From: Acetobacter sacchari
Lineage (GTDB): Bacteria; Pseudomonadota; Alphaproteobacteria; Acetobacterales; Acetobacteraceae
Direction: 5' to 3'
DNA length: 64,000 bases
Assembly (NCBI RefSeq): GCF_017377715.1
Contig: NZ_JAFVMF010000012.1
Coordinates: 1-64,000 of the forward strand
The stretch's first letter is position 1; the number at the start of each line of letters is the position of its first letter. The position numbers and the translations under genes were made by a program. Below the pieces are notes generated by a model. It did not search any database. It saw nothing but the letters and a program-made list of their open reading frames with translations, and had not been told where the DNA came from. This document shows positions 36,675 to 47,816 of this stretch, piece after piece.

Positions 36675-37727
36675 TCAAGCGATGAAAAAGTGGCTTAAGC
36701 CCATTGCTCTCAATGATCGACGGTAGGCGATTGAACTGCGATCAGCCATCACATGCGCTTCCAGAGCGATGTCGAGCGGGAGGTTTTCAGGCTTCTGCGC
36801 TTCAACAAGCGCCCGGTCCTCCTCGAATACGCGCCGATTGAACTCATAGACTGCATCGACAGACTGATCCGTATCGAAATTCCTGCAAATCGGCGCGAAC
36901 ATTCTCGTCATGCGCGCGGAAACAGGCGATGCCGCATTCATAATGACCAATCTCCCGTCACGAGGGAAATGTATCTCCAGCGTGGCTGTGAAGGGCGTAT
37001 GCAGACGAAAATGCCGCAGCCATTCAAATCCTGGCAATCGCCAATCGGAGTGGCCGATCGGGTAATTGCCCACGCTGCTGCGGTACTCGGCCTCGAACCC
37101 GTCCTCCGTCAACTTCGGCGTATATGACGGCACGACAGCGTTCTCCGGGTCGGCGAACGTCTCCGTATGGACGAAGGCGAAATGCGCAACGTCGAGAAAC
37201 CCCTCCACCTGTCGCCCCGCAAAGCCTGCGATGTCGATCGAGGGGCAGGTAATCCGCTGGAACCCCTCATCCTCCCAATGCGGCATTGGAGGAATAGTCG
37301 CGGCACCTTCATGCGCAAGGCAGGTCCATATCAGCCCGTAGCGCTGAACAGCAGGGTACGTCTTCAGATTCAGCTTCTTCGGGATGCCGCTGTCTGGATG
37401 CGCCGGCACGCGAACGCAACGCCCCCCTTCCCCAAACCGGAACCCGTGATAAGCGCAGGCTACGGTTTCCCCATCGCCGACGCCCATACTAAGGGGCACG
37501 CCGCGATGTGGGCAGAGATCGTCGGCGATCACGATTTCCTTGCCGGCTCTATAGACCACGAGGGGGGCATCCAGCAGGGTCACACTCAGCGGCTTGGCTC
37601 CGATGTCACGAACCAGCGCCACGGGATGCCAGCAGCCGGCGAGTATGCGCCAGTCGGCTGGCTCGAAAGTGCAGCCTCTCGGCAACAGAGGCGCACTCGA
37701 CGGCGAGGACTGAAGCGTTGCTGACAT
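36675..37727 (-). CDS. Rieske 2Fe-2S aromatic ring-hydroxylating oxygenase
   Basis: This 350-residue protein has an N-terminal Rieske domain with Cys72-x-His74 (CPHRG) and Cys91-x2-His94 (CAYHGF). The C-terminal catalytic domain has the mononuclear-iron motif Asp179-x2-His182-x4-His187 (FLDVAHFAFVH). This layout is that of VanA-type oxygenases, which act as O-demethylases or hydroxylases with a separate reductase. No reductase gene is adjacent. The opposite gene across the upstream gap is a TetR regulator, a likely controller. Two copies of TGATCGT (37760 and 37775) lie just upstream. The substrate cannot be deduced. Confidence 0.92.
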   Translation of the reverse strand: MSATLQSSPSSAPLLPRGCTFEPADWRILAGCWHPVALVRDIGAKPLSVTLLDAPLVVYRAGKEIVIADDLCPHRGVPLSMGVGDGETVACAYHGFRFGEGGRCVRVPAHPDSGIPKKLNLKTYPAVQRYGLIWTCLAHEGAATIPPMPHWEDEGFQRITCPSIDIAGFAGRQVEGFLDVAHFAFVHTETFADPENAVVPSYTPKLTEDGFEAEYRSSVGNYPIGHSDWRLPGFEWLRHFRLHTPFTATLEIHFPRDGRLVIMNAASPVSARMTRMFAPICRNFDTDQSVDAVYEFNRRVFEEDRALVEAQKPENLPLDIALEAHVMADRSSIAYRRSLRAMGLSHFFIA

Positions 37728-38229
37728 TGGCGCCCCCTGAGGATATCGACCTGCGTTGTTGATCGTTACGGTAGTGATCGTAGCAGAAACTCGCCCATTT
37801 CATGCCAGAAAGAGAAGAGATCTTACAGAAAAGCTTTCCACCTTGCTCACTGTCGAAAATACTTATGTATAAATTTGGACCACAGTAAAAATATAGACCA
37901 TCGAGATTCGGGGGAGGACCGCAGACCCTACTCAGGGGCGCGATTGACAGCTGTCCCCGCAAACGAATTGTTGCATAGACACGCCGCCAGCCCGACGCTT
38001 TAACCTGAACAGCTGCCCATTCGGGCGACGCCTAAACAGGTGACCAATTCTACAGCCCATCGCCCGCAGTAGCGCAGTAAGAGAGGAGTTAATTTTACGG
38101 CGCGCTTCGACGCCGTGTCGCCGAGCAATCCCGCTCCGCTAGCACATGATATTCTCGCTGGCCGTTGACTGCGGTTTTCCGCACGCAGCCTTTCGAGACG
38201 AACGACAGCGTTTCAAAAGAACGACCAGC
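37728..38229. promoter_or_regulatory. Divergent control region of the Rieske and TetR genes
   Basis: This 502-bp gap should contain both promoters. Two direct copies of TGATCGT start at 37760 and 37775, a 15-bp period that places them about 33-54 bp upstream of the Rieske start. They are a candidate operator. The part near the TetR gene could be coding if that gene starts at the ATG of 38146. Confidence 0.4.
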
Positions 38230-38856
38230 ATGGAGCCACAGATTTTGCCCTCGTCACCTGATTCCCCTCTGTCCCGACGTGAACAACGTCGCATCGAAAC
38301 GCACGACGCGCTTGTAGACGCCGCGATGTCCCTGCTCTCCAGTCAGGGCTTTGATGAGACGACTGTGGATGAAATAGCAGCCACAGCGGGAATTTCGCGA
38401 CGAACGCTGTTTCGGTATTTCCCGACCAAAGCGGACATCGTCACCGCCTGGACGCTGCAGATGACGTCCGTTCTGGCCGCCACGGTGGACGCCTGTCCCG
38501 ACGGATGTTCCGCTCAGACGTTGATAGGGCATGCGCTGGAAGCTGTGATTCCCCACATTGCGCCTACTGAAGCGAAGGCGCTGGCTTTCGTCGTGCTCAT
38601 CGAACGCACGCCTGCGCTTCAGCCTGTCAGCCTGAGGAAATACGCGCAGTGGGAGGACAGCCTCGCCAATGCCCTGTCCCGACGGCTACCGCCATCAGAC
38701 GACCGGGCGCTCTCGGCGCGTGTCGCCGCACGTTCAGGGATAGCCGCATTTCGAACTGCGCTCGACGAATGGATTCACATCGACGGGAAGCAACCTCTTG
38801 TTCCGATTCTTCGTTTGGTAATGAAACTGCAATCCGAATTACTATCACCCGCATAG
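38230..38856 (+). CDS. TetR family transcriptional regulator
   Basis: This 208-residue protein has an N-terminal TetR helix-turn-helix (about residues 15-65; ALVDAAMSLLSSQGFDETTV then DEIAATAGISRRTLFRYFPT) and a helical ligand-binding C-terminal domain. The TTVDEIA and RRTLFRYF pieces are classic. The ATG at 38230 is chosen because the conserved region starts soon after; an in-frame ATG at 38146 would add 28 residues without similarity. It lies opposite the Rieske oxygenase gene and probably represses it. Its inducer is unknown. Confidence 0.9.
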   Translation: MEPQILPSSPDSPLSRREQRRIETHDALVDAAMSLLSSQGFDETTVDEIAATAGISRRTLFRYFPTKADIVTAWTLQMTSVLAATVDACPDGCSAQTLIGHALEAVIPHIAPTEAKALAFVVLIERTPALQPVSLRKYAQWEDSLANALSRRLPPSDDRALSARVAARSGIAAFRTALDEWIHIDGKQPLVPILRLVMKLQSELLSPA

Positions 38857-39244
38857 AGCGTTTGCTGACCGAAACTTCCATTATCTGCGATTTTAAAAAA
38901 ATACGAAGGAAATTTTCTCGCGGCGGCGAACAGGAAAAATAAAGAGAAAATATATCCACGCGATTTGATAGCGAGTGCATGATGGGCCCACGATCTTAAT
39001 CCGGCTGAGGAGATACTTCCGCGCTGTCGCCCAATTGTTCGCGCAAGAGACAATCCTCCATAAATTTTCACGGGATTTACAATAAAAATCACAAATTCGG
39101 CAACCAACTTCCACAAAGCCAGTTCCCGCAAAAATCTGATCAAAAGATATATGAATCACCATTCACACAGCTGCACAGTGACGTCACAATCACGAGCAGG
39201 ATCATGACCAGCCATCAGCCAAGAAGTTCGATGGCGCACTGCGA
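38857..39244. other. Non-coding region between converging genes
   Basis: This 388-bp region separates the TetR gene from the convergent P-loop gene. It is AT-rich around 38880-39160. An open minus-strand frame (38775-39143) overlaps the TetR gene and looks like chance. No hairpin with a T-run was found. Confidence 0.5.
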
Positions 39245-39784
39245 CTACGTCCCCCGCGAGAGCCCTTGCTGCTGGCAGAAGCGAGTTATCTGGCGCAACG
39301 ACGTCAGTTCAATCGTCGGCGTGGATACCCCCGCCAACATAGACCGATATCGTCTCCTGTTTTCCCGTCCTGCACCGACGATGTGGCGAATCATATCCCA
39401 TTTGACGCTGTCCGCCCCAGCATCCAGTCCACCAATACGATCACGCTTCCCCCATGATCGACGAAGATAGCGGACCAGACTGATTACAGTTGAAACATCA
39501 AGCAAAATTACCCCGGTAGAACGGGCAAAACGCTGCTGCATGCACCTGGAATAATTTCCATCCATGACCCAACGCTCATCAGCGATCGCCGCATCGTGAA
39601 GGGTTACGAATTCTTCGACAGGCCTCGGGCGCCAATCCGTATTCGGCAAGTGATAAAGTTGATCAAGATGAATTGGCGCATGTCCTCGGGATCGGGCGAT
39701 CATATCCGCGAGCGTCGATTTGCCGCTATTGGACGGTCCCAGAATGCATATGCGCGGACCAAGATCGCCAAGCGTGACGGGCAC
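39245..39784 (-). CDS. P-loop NTPase, adenylate-kinase/FlaR-like
   Basis: This 179-residue nucleotide-binding protein has a Walker A at about residues 16-23 (GPSNSGKST) and the LDQLYHLPNTDWRPRP segment typical of the 'topology modulation'/FlaR-like AAA proteins. These are small kinase-fold proteins found in many bacteria. A WVMDGNYSRCMQQRF stretch and a VILLDV strand complete the core. Function is not established for this family; phosphorylation of a small molecule is a common guess. It is a single gene between two non-coding regions. Confidence 0.8.
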   Translation of the reverse strand: MPVTLGDLGPRICILGPSNSGKSTLADMIARSRGHAPIHLDQLYHLPNTDWRPRPVEEFVTLHDAAIADERWVMDGNYSRCMQQRFARSTGVILLDVSTVISLVRYLRRSWGKRDRIGGLDAGADSVKWDMIRHIVGAGRENRRRYRSMLAGVSTPTIELTSLRQITRFCQQQGLSRGT

Positions 39785-40299
39785 GATAGAACCTCAATCT
39801 TCGATTGAGCATGCGCGACATGCGCTTACGCTCGCCATTGCCACAGCAACAAAAGCCACAATAAAGAAATATACTCATTGCGGCCTGTATCGATACAAAC
39901 ATAAAAATCCGTGCGGCGTTCCGCCAGTCAAACGGGACTAAGATAGGCACGAAGCGCGCAGAATTACGAAGGTCGGCTTGAGTTTGTCACTGTGAAATTT
40001 GGCGAAACGCTACGACTCAAGCCTTTGATGGCTCGTTCTCTAAAAACTTCATGAGTTTAAAACGCGACTATCACCTCACCCATCAATTTTTTTTATTCTT
40101 ATCAACTACTCTAAAATGATCCGCTCAACCCATGCGCGGCATAAAGCCTGTTGGCTAAGAAAATTCTTCCCAACGCCTTACTAAAATAAAAACAGAGACG
40201 GCTTCTATTGCGAGGCAAGTAACTCTGGGGCTCGCTTTTTCGGCGAGGGACCAAAAACAACCGCCGAAAGCGCGCTCCGGCCCTCATATGAACCTATTC
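39785..40299. other. Non-coding, AT-rich region
   Basis: These 515 bp lie between the P-loop gene start and the trpE end, both on the minus strand. The stretch 40030-40200 is AT-rich with a T8 run near 40090. It should carry the P-loop gene promoter. One hairpin near 40233-40272 is listed separately. No RNA gene is recognised. Confidence 0.5.
40233..40272 (-). terminator. Possible trpE terminator hairpin
   Basis: Downstream of trpE on the minus strand, CGCTTTCGGCG (40262-40272) can pair with CGCCGAAAAAGCG (40233-40245) with a two-base bulge and a 16-nt loop. There is no clean T-run, so the call is weak. Confidence 0.3.
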
Positions 40300-41832
40300 T
40301 CAGTCGCCCCTGTTTCGCATGGCGACGCGCACTGCCTCATCAGCAGCACGGAACAAAGCACGCGCCTTGTGCTCCGTCTCCTCACGCTCCAGCTTCGGCA
40401 CGCTGTCCGCGACGACGCCACATCCGGCCTGAACGTGCATCTTCCCGTCCTTGACCACCGCCATGCGCAGGCCAATGCAGGTGTCCATGTCCCCGCCCGC
40501 ACCGAAATACCCGATGCAACCGGCATAGGTCGCACGTCGTGAGCGCTCGACCTCGTCGATGATCTCCATAGCCCTGATCTTCGGCGCCCCGGTCAGAGTC
40601 CCTGCCGGAAACGCCGCGACCAGCGCATCGAGCGCCTCCAGTTCGAGACGAAGCATACCTTCGACCGTCGATGATATGTGCATGACGTGACTGAAACGCT
40701 CGATCACGAAACTCTCCGTGACCTTCACCGATCCTGGCGCCGCGACGCGTCCAACGTCGTTACGCCCGAGGTCGATCAGCATCAGATGCTCCGCCCGCTC
40801 CTTCTCATCAGCGAGCAGATCCTGTTCGAGGCGCAGATCTTCCGCGGCGTCCGCGCCGCGCGGGCGGGTGCCCGCCAGCGGACGCACCGTCATCTTGCCG
40901 TCGCGCAGACGGACCAGAATTTCCGGCGACGATCCAACCAGAGAGAACCCGCCGAAATCGAGATGGAACAGAAACGGCGCCGGATTGACGCGCCGCAACG
41001 CGCGATAAAGCGACAGTGACGGCAGCCCGAATTCCGTAGTGAAGCGCTGGCTAGGCACAACCTGGAACGCATCGCCCGCCGCGATATATTCCTGAATACG
41101 CGCGACGATCGCCTCAAATTCCGCCGCCGAAAACGTCGAACGCGGCGGCTGGATGGCGCTGACATACGGATCTTGCGGCGGCGTCAGAGGAGCGGCGAGA
41201 CTGGCCCGCGCGCGGGCGATCAGATCCTCGGCGCGATCGAATGCGGCTTCGGCCGTCGAGCCCTCGGTGGGACGAATTGGCGCTGCGAGGATCAGTTCGT
41301 CAGTCACCGAGTCGAAGATCGCAAACAGACCCGGCCGCATGAGGATCGCCTCGGGCAATCCGAGATCGTCGGGCGGCGCGTCAGGCAGCCGCTCCATCTG
41401 GCGAACCATGTCGTAACCGAGATATCCGAACAGCCCCGCCGTCATCGGGGGCAACCCGTCCTGCAACTCAAGGCGGCTCTCATGGATCAGCGCTCGAAGA
41501 CTGTCCAGCGGCGCGGTCTCCAGCGGCGCGAACGCCTCCGGGTCGGCGCCCGGCGTCCGATTGATCGAGGCTTTTCCGTCGTGGCAGCGCCATACGAGAT
41601 CAGGCTCTAGCGCGATCACGGAATAGCGTCCGCGCGACACGCCGCCTTCGACCGACTCAAGCAGCAGCGTGTTACGTCCACCCTGCCGGTTCAATGCGAC
41701 AAGCCGCATATAGGCGGCGACAGGCGTCAGTAGGTCCGCCGCTTCCACGGCGTAGATCACCGTGGCTTCGCCTCGTCCCCAGGCCTCCGCACACTCGGCG
41801 CGAGTGGGAGAAGAAAAGCTCGTCAAACGCAT
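40300..41832 (-). CDS. trpE: Anthranilate synthase component I TrpE
   Basis: TrpE converts chorismate to anthranilate with ammonia from TrpG, the first step of tryptophan synthesis. The 510-residue protein has the regulatory LLES motif (residues 57-60) that binds tryptophan in feedback-controlled enzymes. The chorismate-binding core is complete: FQVVPSQRF, GSSPEILVRL, RPLAGTRPRGA, LIDLGRNDVGRV and FPAGTLTGAPKIRAMEII. The start overlaps the stop of the PpiD-like gene (TGATG), so they are translationally linked. No trpG or trpD follows within the window. Confidence 0.97.
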   Translation of the reverse strand: MRLTSFSSPTRAECAEAWGRGEATVIYAVEAADLLTPVAAYMRLVALNRQGGRNTLLLESVEGGVSRGRYSVIALEPDLVWRCHDGKASINRTPGADPEAFAPLETAPLDSLRALIHESRLELQDGLPPMTAGLFGYLGYDMVRQMERLPDAPPDDLGLPEAILMRPGLFAIFDSVTDELILAAPIRPTEGSTAEAAFDRAEDLIARARASLAAPLTPPQDPYVSAIQPPRSTFSAAEFEAIVARIQEYIAAGDAFQVVPSQRFTTEFGLPSLSLYRALRRVNPAPFLFHLDFGGFSLVGSSPEILVRLRDGKMTVRPLAGTRPRGADAAEDLRLEQDLLADEKERAEHLMLIDLGRNDVGRVAAPGSVKVTESFVIERFSHVMHISSTVEGMLRLELEALDALVAAFPAGTLTGAPKIRAMEIIDEVERSRRATYAGCIGYFGAGGDMDTCIGLRMAVVKDGKMHVQAGCGVVADSVPKLEREETEHKARALFRAADEAVRVAMRNRGD

Positions 41833-43775
41833 CAGGAGCCGTCTCCGAAGCCCGCCATATCAAGCGCCGCCTTCACCCCGGCGGGAACAATCTTCGCCTT
41901 GTAACGCTCGCCCAGCGACCTAGTCAGCACCCCGGTCAGATCTGACGTCAGCGAGTCGGTCAACCCGTCGCGAACGCGCCCGAACCCGAGTGAGTCGGCG
42001 GCGGGATCAGGATGCTGCACGGCCGTCGCGGTCACGACGATGTAGCTTTCCGAATCTTCTCCCATGACGCTACGCCCGGCAGGCATTCTCAGCACCGTCT
42101 GCGCCAAATCCTCCGGCAGTCCTTCCGGCGGCCGCGCGCGCGACGCGAAGACGCCCTTCTTGAGGTCGGCGCCCGTGGGAGCTACGGCCGCAATGCCGCC
42201 CTGCTGCTGGGCGGCCAGATACAGGCCCGTAGCCTGCTCGTCCGCCGCATGCCTGCGCGCCTCGTCCCGCCACGCCGCGATTACGCGAGCACGAGCCTGA
42301 TCGAACGGCACCGGCTGACTCACCGTCACGTCGTCGACTGAGACGGCGTACCAGCCAAGCGACTGGCCCGGCTGCCCCTGCTTCGCCGGAGCGGTCGCTT
42401 CCGTCAGCACGGGAGGCGCGCCTTTCGCCTGCGAGAAAATGCGCGCCACGACAGCGTCCCGAAGCGCACCGGACGCGGGCAGGGGCGCGGGCTCGCCGTC
42501 TTTCGTCATGCCTGCTGAATCCAGCGTGCCCGCAGCGGCGGCCGCCCCAAGGTCGGATGGAATCGCGTCGAGTCCGCCTCCGGCGATCGCGTCCTGCAGC
42601 TTTTTCACATTGGCGTTCACCGTCTCCGGCGCACGCGCCTTGACGATCTGATCCTTCAGCGAAGCCTTCGCGTCGTCAAAGCCCGTATCCTTGGGCGGCG
42701 TGACCTTGACCACATGGAAGACCACCCAGCCGGTATCGACCTTCACAGGCCCCTGCACGGTGTCGGCCGGAGCCGAGAAGACCAGCTTCTGCAGGGCCTC
42801 CGACGGCAGGCTGCTTTCGCGCGCGTCGTCGAACTCCACGGCGGCGCTGTCCTTCGCCGCCGCCTGTACTTGGGCCCAGGTCGCCCCGCCGCGCCATACT
42901 GTTGCGATCGCCTGCGCCTGCGTCTCGTCGGGCGCCGTCACAAGCTGAACGCTGCGCAGTTCCGGCAGATGGAACCGCTCTTTCTGCGCGTCATAGAGAC
43001 GATGCATTTCCTCGTCGGTCGCAGACACGGTGGACGCAACCGTGTCGGGCGACAGAACGACAACTCTTGCATGACGAAGTTCCGGGCTGACGAACAGCCA
43101 CGGGTGGTTCGTATAGAACCGCCGCAGAGTGGCGTCGTCGGGGTCTTGCGGCATCGGTTCGGACGCAAACGGAATGTGAAGCACGTCCAGAACGCGCGTC
43201 TCCGTCTCAAAGCCATATGTCCGGCTCACCAGCACGTCGGGGACATGAGCGCCGGATAGAGTAGCGTCGAGCACACCACGGCCGGCGAGGTCGTCGCGCA
43301 CGAGACCGATCAGGCGCTGCTCCGTCATGCCTGCCTGCGCCATACGCGAGTCGAACAATTTACGGTCGAACTTTCCGTCCTTGTCCTTGAAGTAGGGCAT
43401 CGCAAAAATTTCTTCACGGACGGCGGAATCGGGGACCACGAGACCCATCGCCGCTCCAGCCTCCAGCACCTGCGCCTGGCCAATCAGCCGTTGCAGCACC
43501 TGTTGCGCCATCTGATTGCGGAACTGGGGCGGAAGGTTCTTGATATCGGGCGCGCCCATGCGCTGCGCCATCTGCGGCAGTTCGGCCTGCAGCGCCGTCG
43601 CCAGTTCGCGAGAGGAAATCTTGCGCGACCCTACGCTGGCGGCGACGGACGGATCATCCCCGAGATTGCTGATCACGTCACCCACACCCCAAGTGACGAA
43701 TGCGATGAAGATCACCAGAGCGAGGACCCGGCCGACCCATGAGTCGACGACGAAACGGCGCAGAAACGAGATCAT
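41832..43775 (-). CDS. ppiD: Membrane-anchored peptidylprolyl isomerase, PpiD/SurA-like
   Basis: This 647-residue periplasmic folding factor is tethered to the inner membrane near the Sec exit. A short cytoplasmic start precedes one membrane helix (about residues 13-34, GRVLALVIFIAFVTWGVGDV). SurA-N-type segments (around 40-190) and a parvulin domain of the rotamase type follow (about 240-360), with PELRSVQLVTAPDE and a DTVQGPVKVDTGWVVFHVVK end. A second diverged parvulin-like region lies further on. The ATG at 43775 gives the membrane start; a TTG 33 bases upstream is less likely. It precedes trpE. Confidence 0.9.
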   Translation of the reverse strand: MISFLRRFVVDSWVGRVLALVIFIAFVTWGVGDVISNLGDDPSVAASVGSRKISSRELATALQAELPQMAQRMGAPDIKNLPPQFRNQMAQQVLQRLIGQAQVLEAGAAMGLVVPDSAVREEIFAMPYFKDKDGKFDRKLFDSRMAQAGMTEQRLIGLVRDDLAGRGVLDATLSGAHVPDVLVSRTYGFETETRVLDVLHIPFASEPMPQDPDDATLRRFYTNHPWLFVSPELRHARVVVLSPDTVASTVSATDEEMHRLYDAQKERFHLPELRSVQLVTAPDETQAQAIATVWRGGATWAQVQAAAKDSAAVEFDDARESSLPSEALQKLVFSAPADTVQGPVKVDTGWVVFHVVKVTPPKDTGFDDAKASLKDQIVKARAPETVNANVKKLQDAIAGGGLDAIPSDLGAAAAAGTLDSAGMTKDGEPAPLPASGALRDAVVARIFSQAKGAPPVLTEATAPAKQGQPGQSLGWYAVSVDDVTVSQPVPFDQARARVIAAWRDEARRHAADEQATGLYLAAQQQGGIAAVAPTGADLKKGVFASRARPPEGLPEDLAQTVLRMPAGRSVMGEDSESYIVVTATAVQHPDPAADSLGFGRVRDGLTDSLTSDLTGVLTRSLGERYKAKIVPAGVKAALDMAGFGDGS

Positions 43776-44053
43776 AAGGGAAGCAGTCCGGGCGGTTTGA
43801 CGTATCAAGGATGCCGGGCGGCTTGCGATGACGCGAAGCGTCCGGGCGGCGCACCTTATTCATCCCTCGCCCTGTTGACCAGAAGCGGGGCTTACAAGCT
43901 GCGCCACAAGTTCAGGCGGCGCGCATTTACCCCCGGCTTGCCCGATCGCGCCGCAGTGGATTACGCATTGTCGAACAAACATGACGCGCGGAAAGACGGG
44001 ACGCGGGAAAGACAGGCGCGCCAGAAGACGAGCGCGTGGAGGGGAGACGTCGG

Positions 44054-44803
44054 ATGAGCAGGCCACTCGTTGTCGGAAACTGGAAGATGAACGGCCTGCG
44101 CGCCGACTCCGCCGCCCGCGTCAATGCGCTCCTGGACGGGTTGCGCGAGAAACCCGCCGCTGGCGTTGACGTCGCGATCTGCCCGCCCTTCACCCAGTTA
44201 GCGTTAGTCGGCTCTCAGCTTGAAGGCGCGCCCGTCGCCCTCGGCGCACAGGATTGCCACAAGGCGGAGCGCGGCGCACACACGGGCGACACCTCTCCCG
44301 AGATGCTCTCGGACGCGGGCGCCTCTTACGTTATCCTCGGGCATTCGGAGCGTCGTCGTGATCACGGCGAGATCGACGAAACAGTGCGCGAGAAAGCCGT
44401 CGCCGCCGCCAAGGCCGGACTGACGCCAATCATCTGCATCGGAGAGACCGAAGATCAACGACAGAGCGGGGAAACGGAAAGCGTCCTCGGCTGGCAGATC
44501 AAGGGGTCGCTGCCGGACGGTTTCACCGGCGTCGTCGCCTATGAGCCGGTCTGGGCGATAGGCACCGGCCTCGCCGCGACCAGCGAAGATATTGAGGCGA
44601 CTGTAGGCTTCATCCGCGCTGAACTGGTGCGCCAGTTCAACGAGAGTGGAAAAACTCTCCGGATTCTGTATGGTGGTTCCGTCGATGCTGGGAACGCCGG
44701 ATCGATTCTGGCTATCCCCAACGTAGGGGGCGCGCTTGTCGGCGGCGCCAGCCTGAAGCCGGACGCGTTCCTGTCCATCATTCACGCCGCGCCGGGCGCC
44801 TGA
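44054..44803 (+). CDS. tpiA: Triosephosphate isomerase
   Basis: TpiA interconverts dihydroxyacetone phosphate and glyceraldehyde 3-phosphate. The 249-residue protein shows the active-site residues Lys11 (GNWKMN), His96 (ILGHSERR) and Glu163 (AYEPVWAIGTG), with the phosphate loop LYGGSV. The ATG is preceded by GGAGGGGAG with ideal spacing. It opens the plus-strand group tpiA-secG-pyrG-kdsA, a standard order in this lineage, and is divergent from the PpiD-like gene across 278 bp. Confidence 0.98.
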   Translation: MSRPLVVGNWKMNGLRADSAARVNALLDGLREKPAAGVDVAICPPFTQLALVGSQLEGAPVALGAQDCHKAERGAHTGDTSPEMLSDAGASYVILGHSERRRDHGEIDETVREKAVAAAKAGLTPIICIGETEDQRQSGETESVLGWQIKGSLPDGFTGVVAYEPVWAIGTGLAATSEDIEATVGFIRAELVRQFNESGKTLRILYGGSVDAGNAGSILAIPNVGGALVGGASLKPDAFLSIIHAAPGA

Positions 44804-44856
44804 CGCCCGTCAGTCTCAAGGCCGCGCGGATCGTTTAATTTCGAACCGGATACTCC

Positions 44857-45237
44857 ATGACCACCGCCCTGCTCGTCCTGCATCTTTTCGTCACCATCGC
44901 CCTCATCGGAACGGTGCTCATTCAGCGCAGCGAGGGCGGCGGTCTGGGCATCGGCAACTCGCAGGGCATGGGCGCCTTCATGTCAGGACGCGGCACGGCT
45001 AACCTGCTGACGCGATCCACCTCCATTCTTGCGGCGCTTTTCATGGTGCTGTCCCTGACGCTCGCGGTCATCAACCGCGGCGCGGTCACAGGTGGCGGTC
45101 ACGACATCCTCGCAACTCCTGCACAGACCACGTCGACCCAGACTGCGCCCGCGCCGAGCGCAACTTCCCCGGCCACTGTCCCTGCAGCGGCGTCCACTGC
45201 GACCACCACGCCTGCGCCCGACGCCACGCAGCACTGA
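44857..45237 (+). CDS. secG: Preprotein translocase subunit SecG
   Basis: SecG is the small accessory subunit of the SecYEG channel. The 126-residue protein has two membrane helices (about 2-20 and 52-72) joined by the conserved loop RSEGGGLGIGNSQGMGAFMS. The family part ends near residue 75. The last 45 residues are a low-complexity Ala/Thr/Pro/Ser tail, common in alphaproteobacterial SecG. It lies between tpiA (53 bp before) and pyrG (60 bp after). Confidence 0.94.
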   Translation: MTTALLVLHLFVTIALIGTVLIQRSEGGGLGIGNSQGMGAFMSGRGTANLLTRSTSILAALFMVLSLTLAVINRGAVTGGGHDILATPAQTTSTQTAPAPSATSPATVPAAASTATTTPAPDATQH

Positions 45238-47783
<2,546 letters not shown>

Positions 47784-47790
47784 CGAGGCC

Positions 47791-47816
47791 TGTCCCGGAG
47801 GCGTCACTCCGAGACA
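47791..47816. terminator. Small hairpin between converging kdsA and ammonia-lyase genes
   Basis: TGTC-C-CGGAG (47791-47800) pairs with CTCCG-A-GACA (47807-47816) with one mismatch and a 6-nt loop. It overlaps the lyase stop codon. There is no T-run, so the terminator role is tentative. Confidence 0.3.

Noticed and set aside
38775-39143. 122-codon minus-strand frame in an AT-rich gap
   Set aside because: It overlaps the TetR gene and shows no family features; probably chance.
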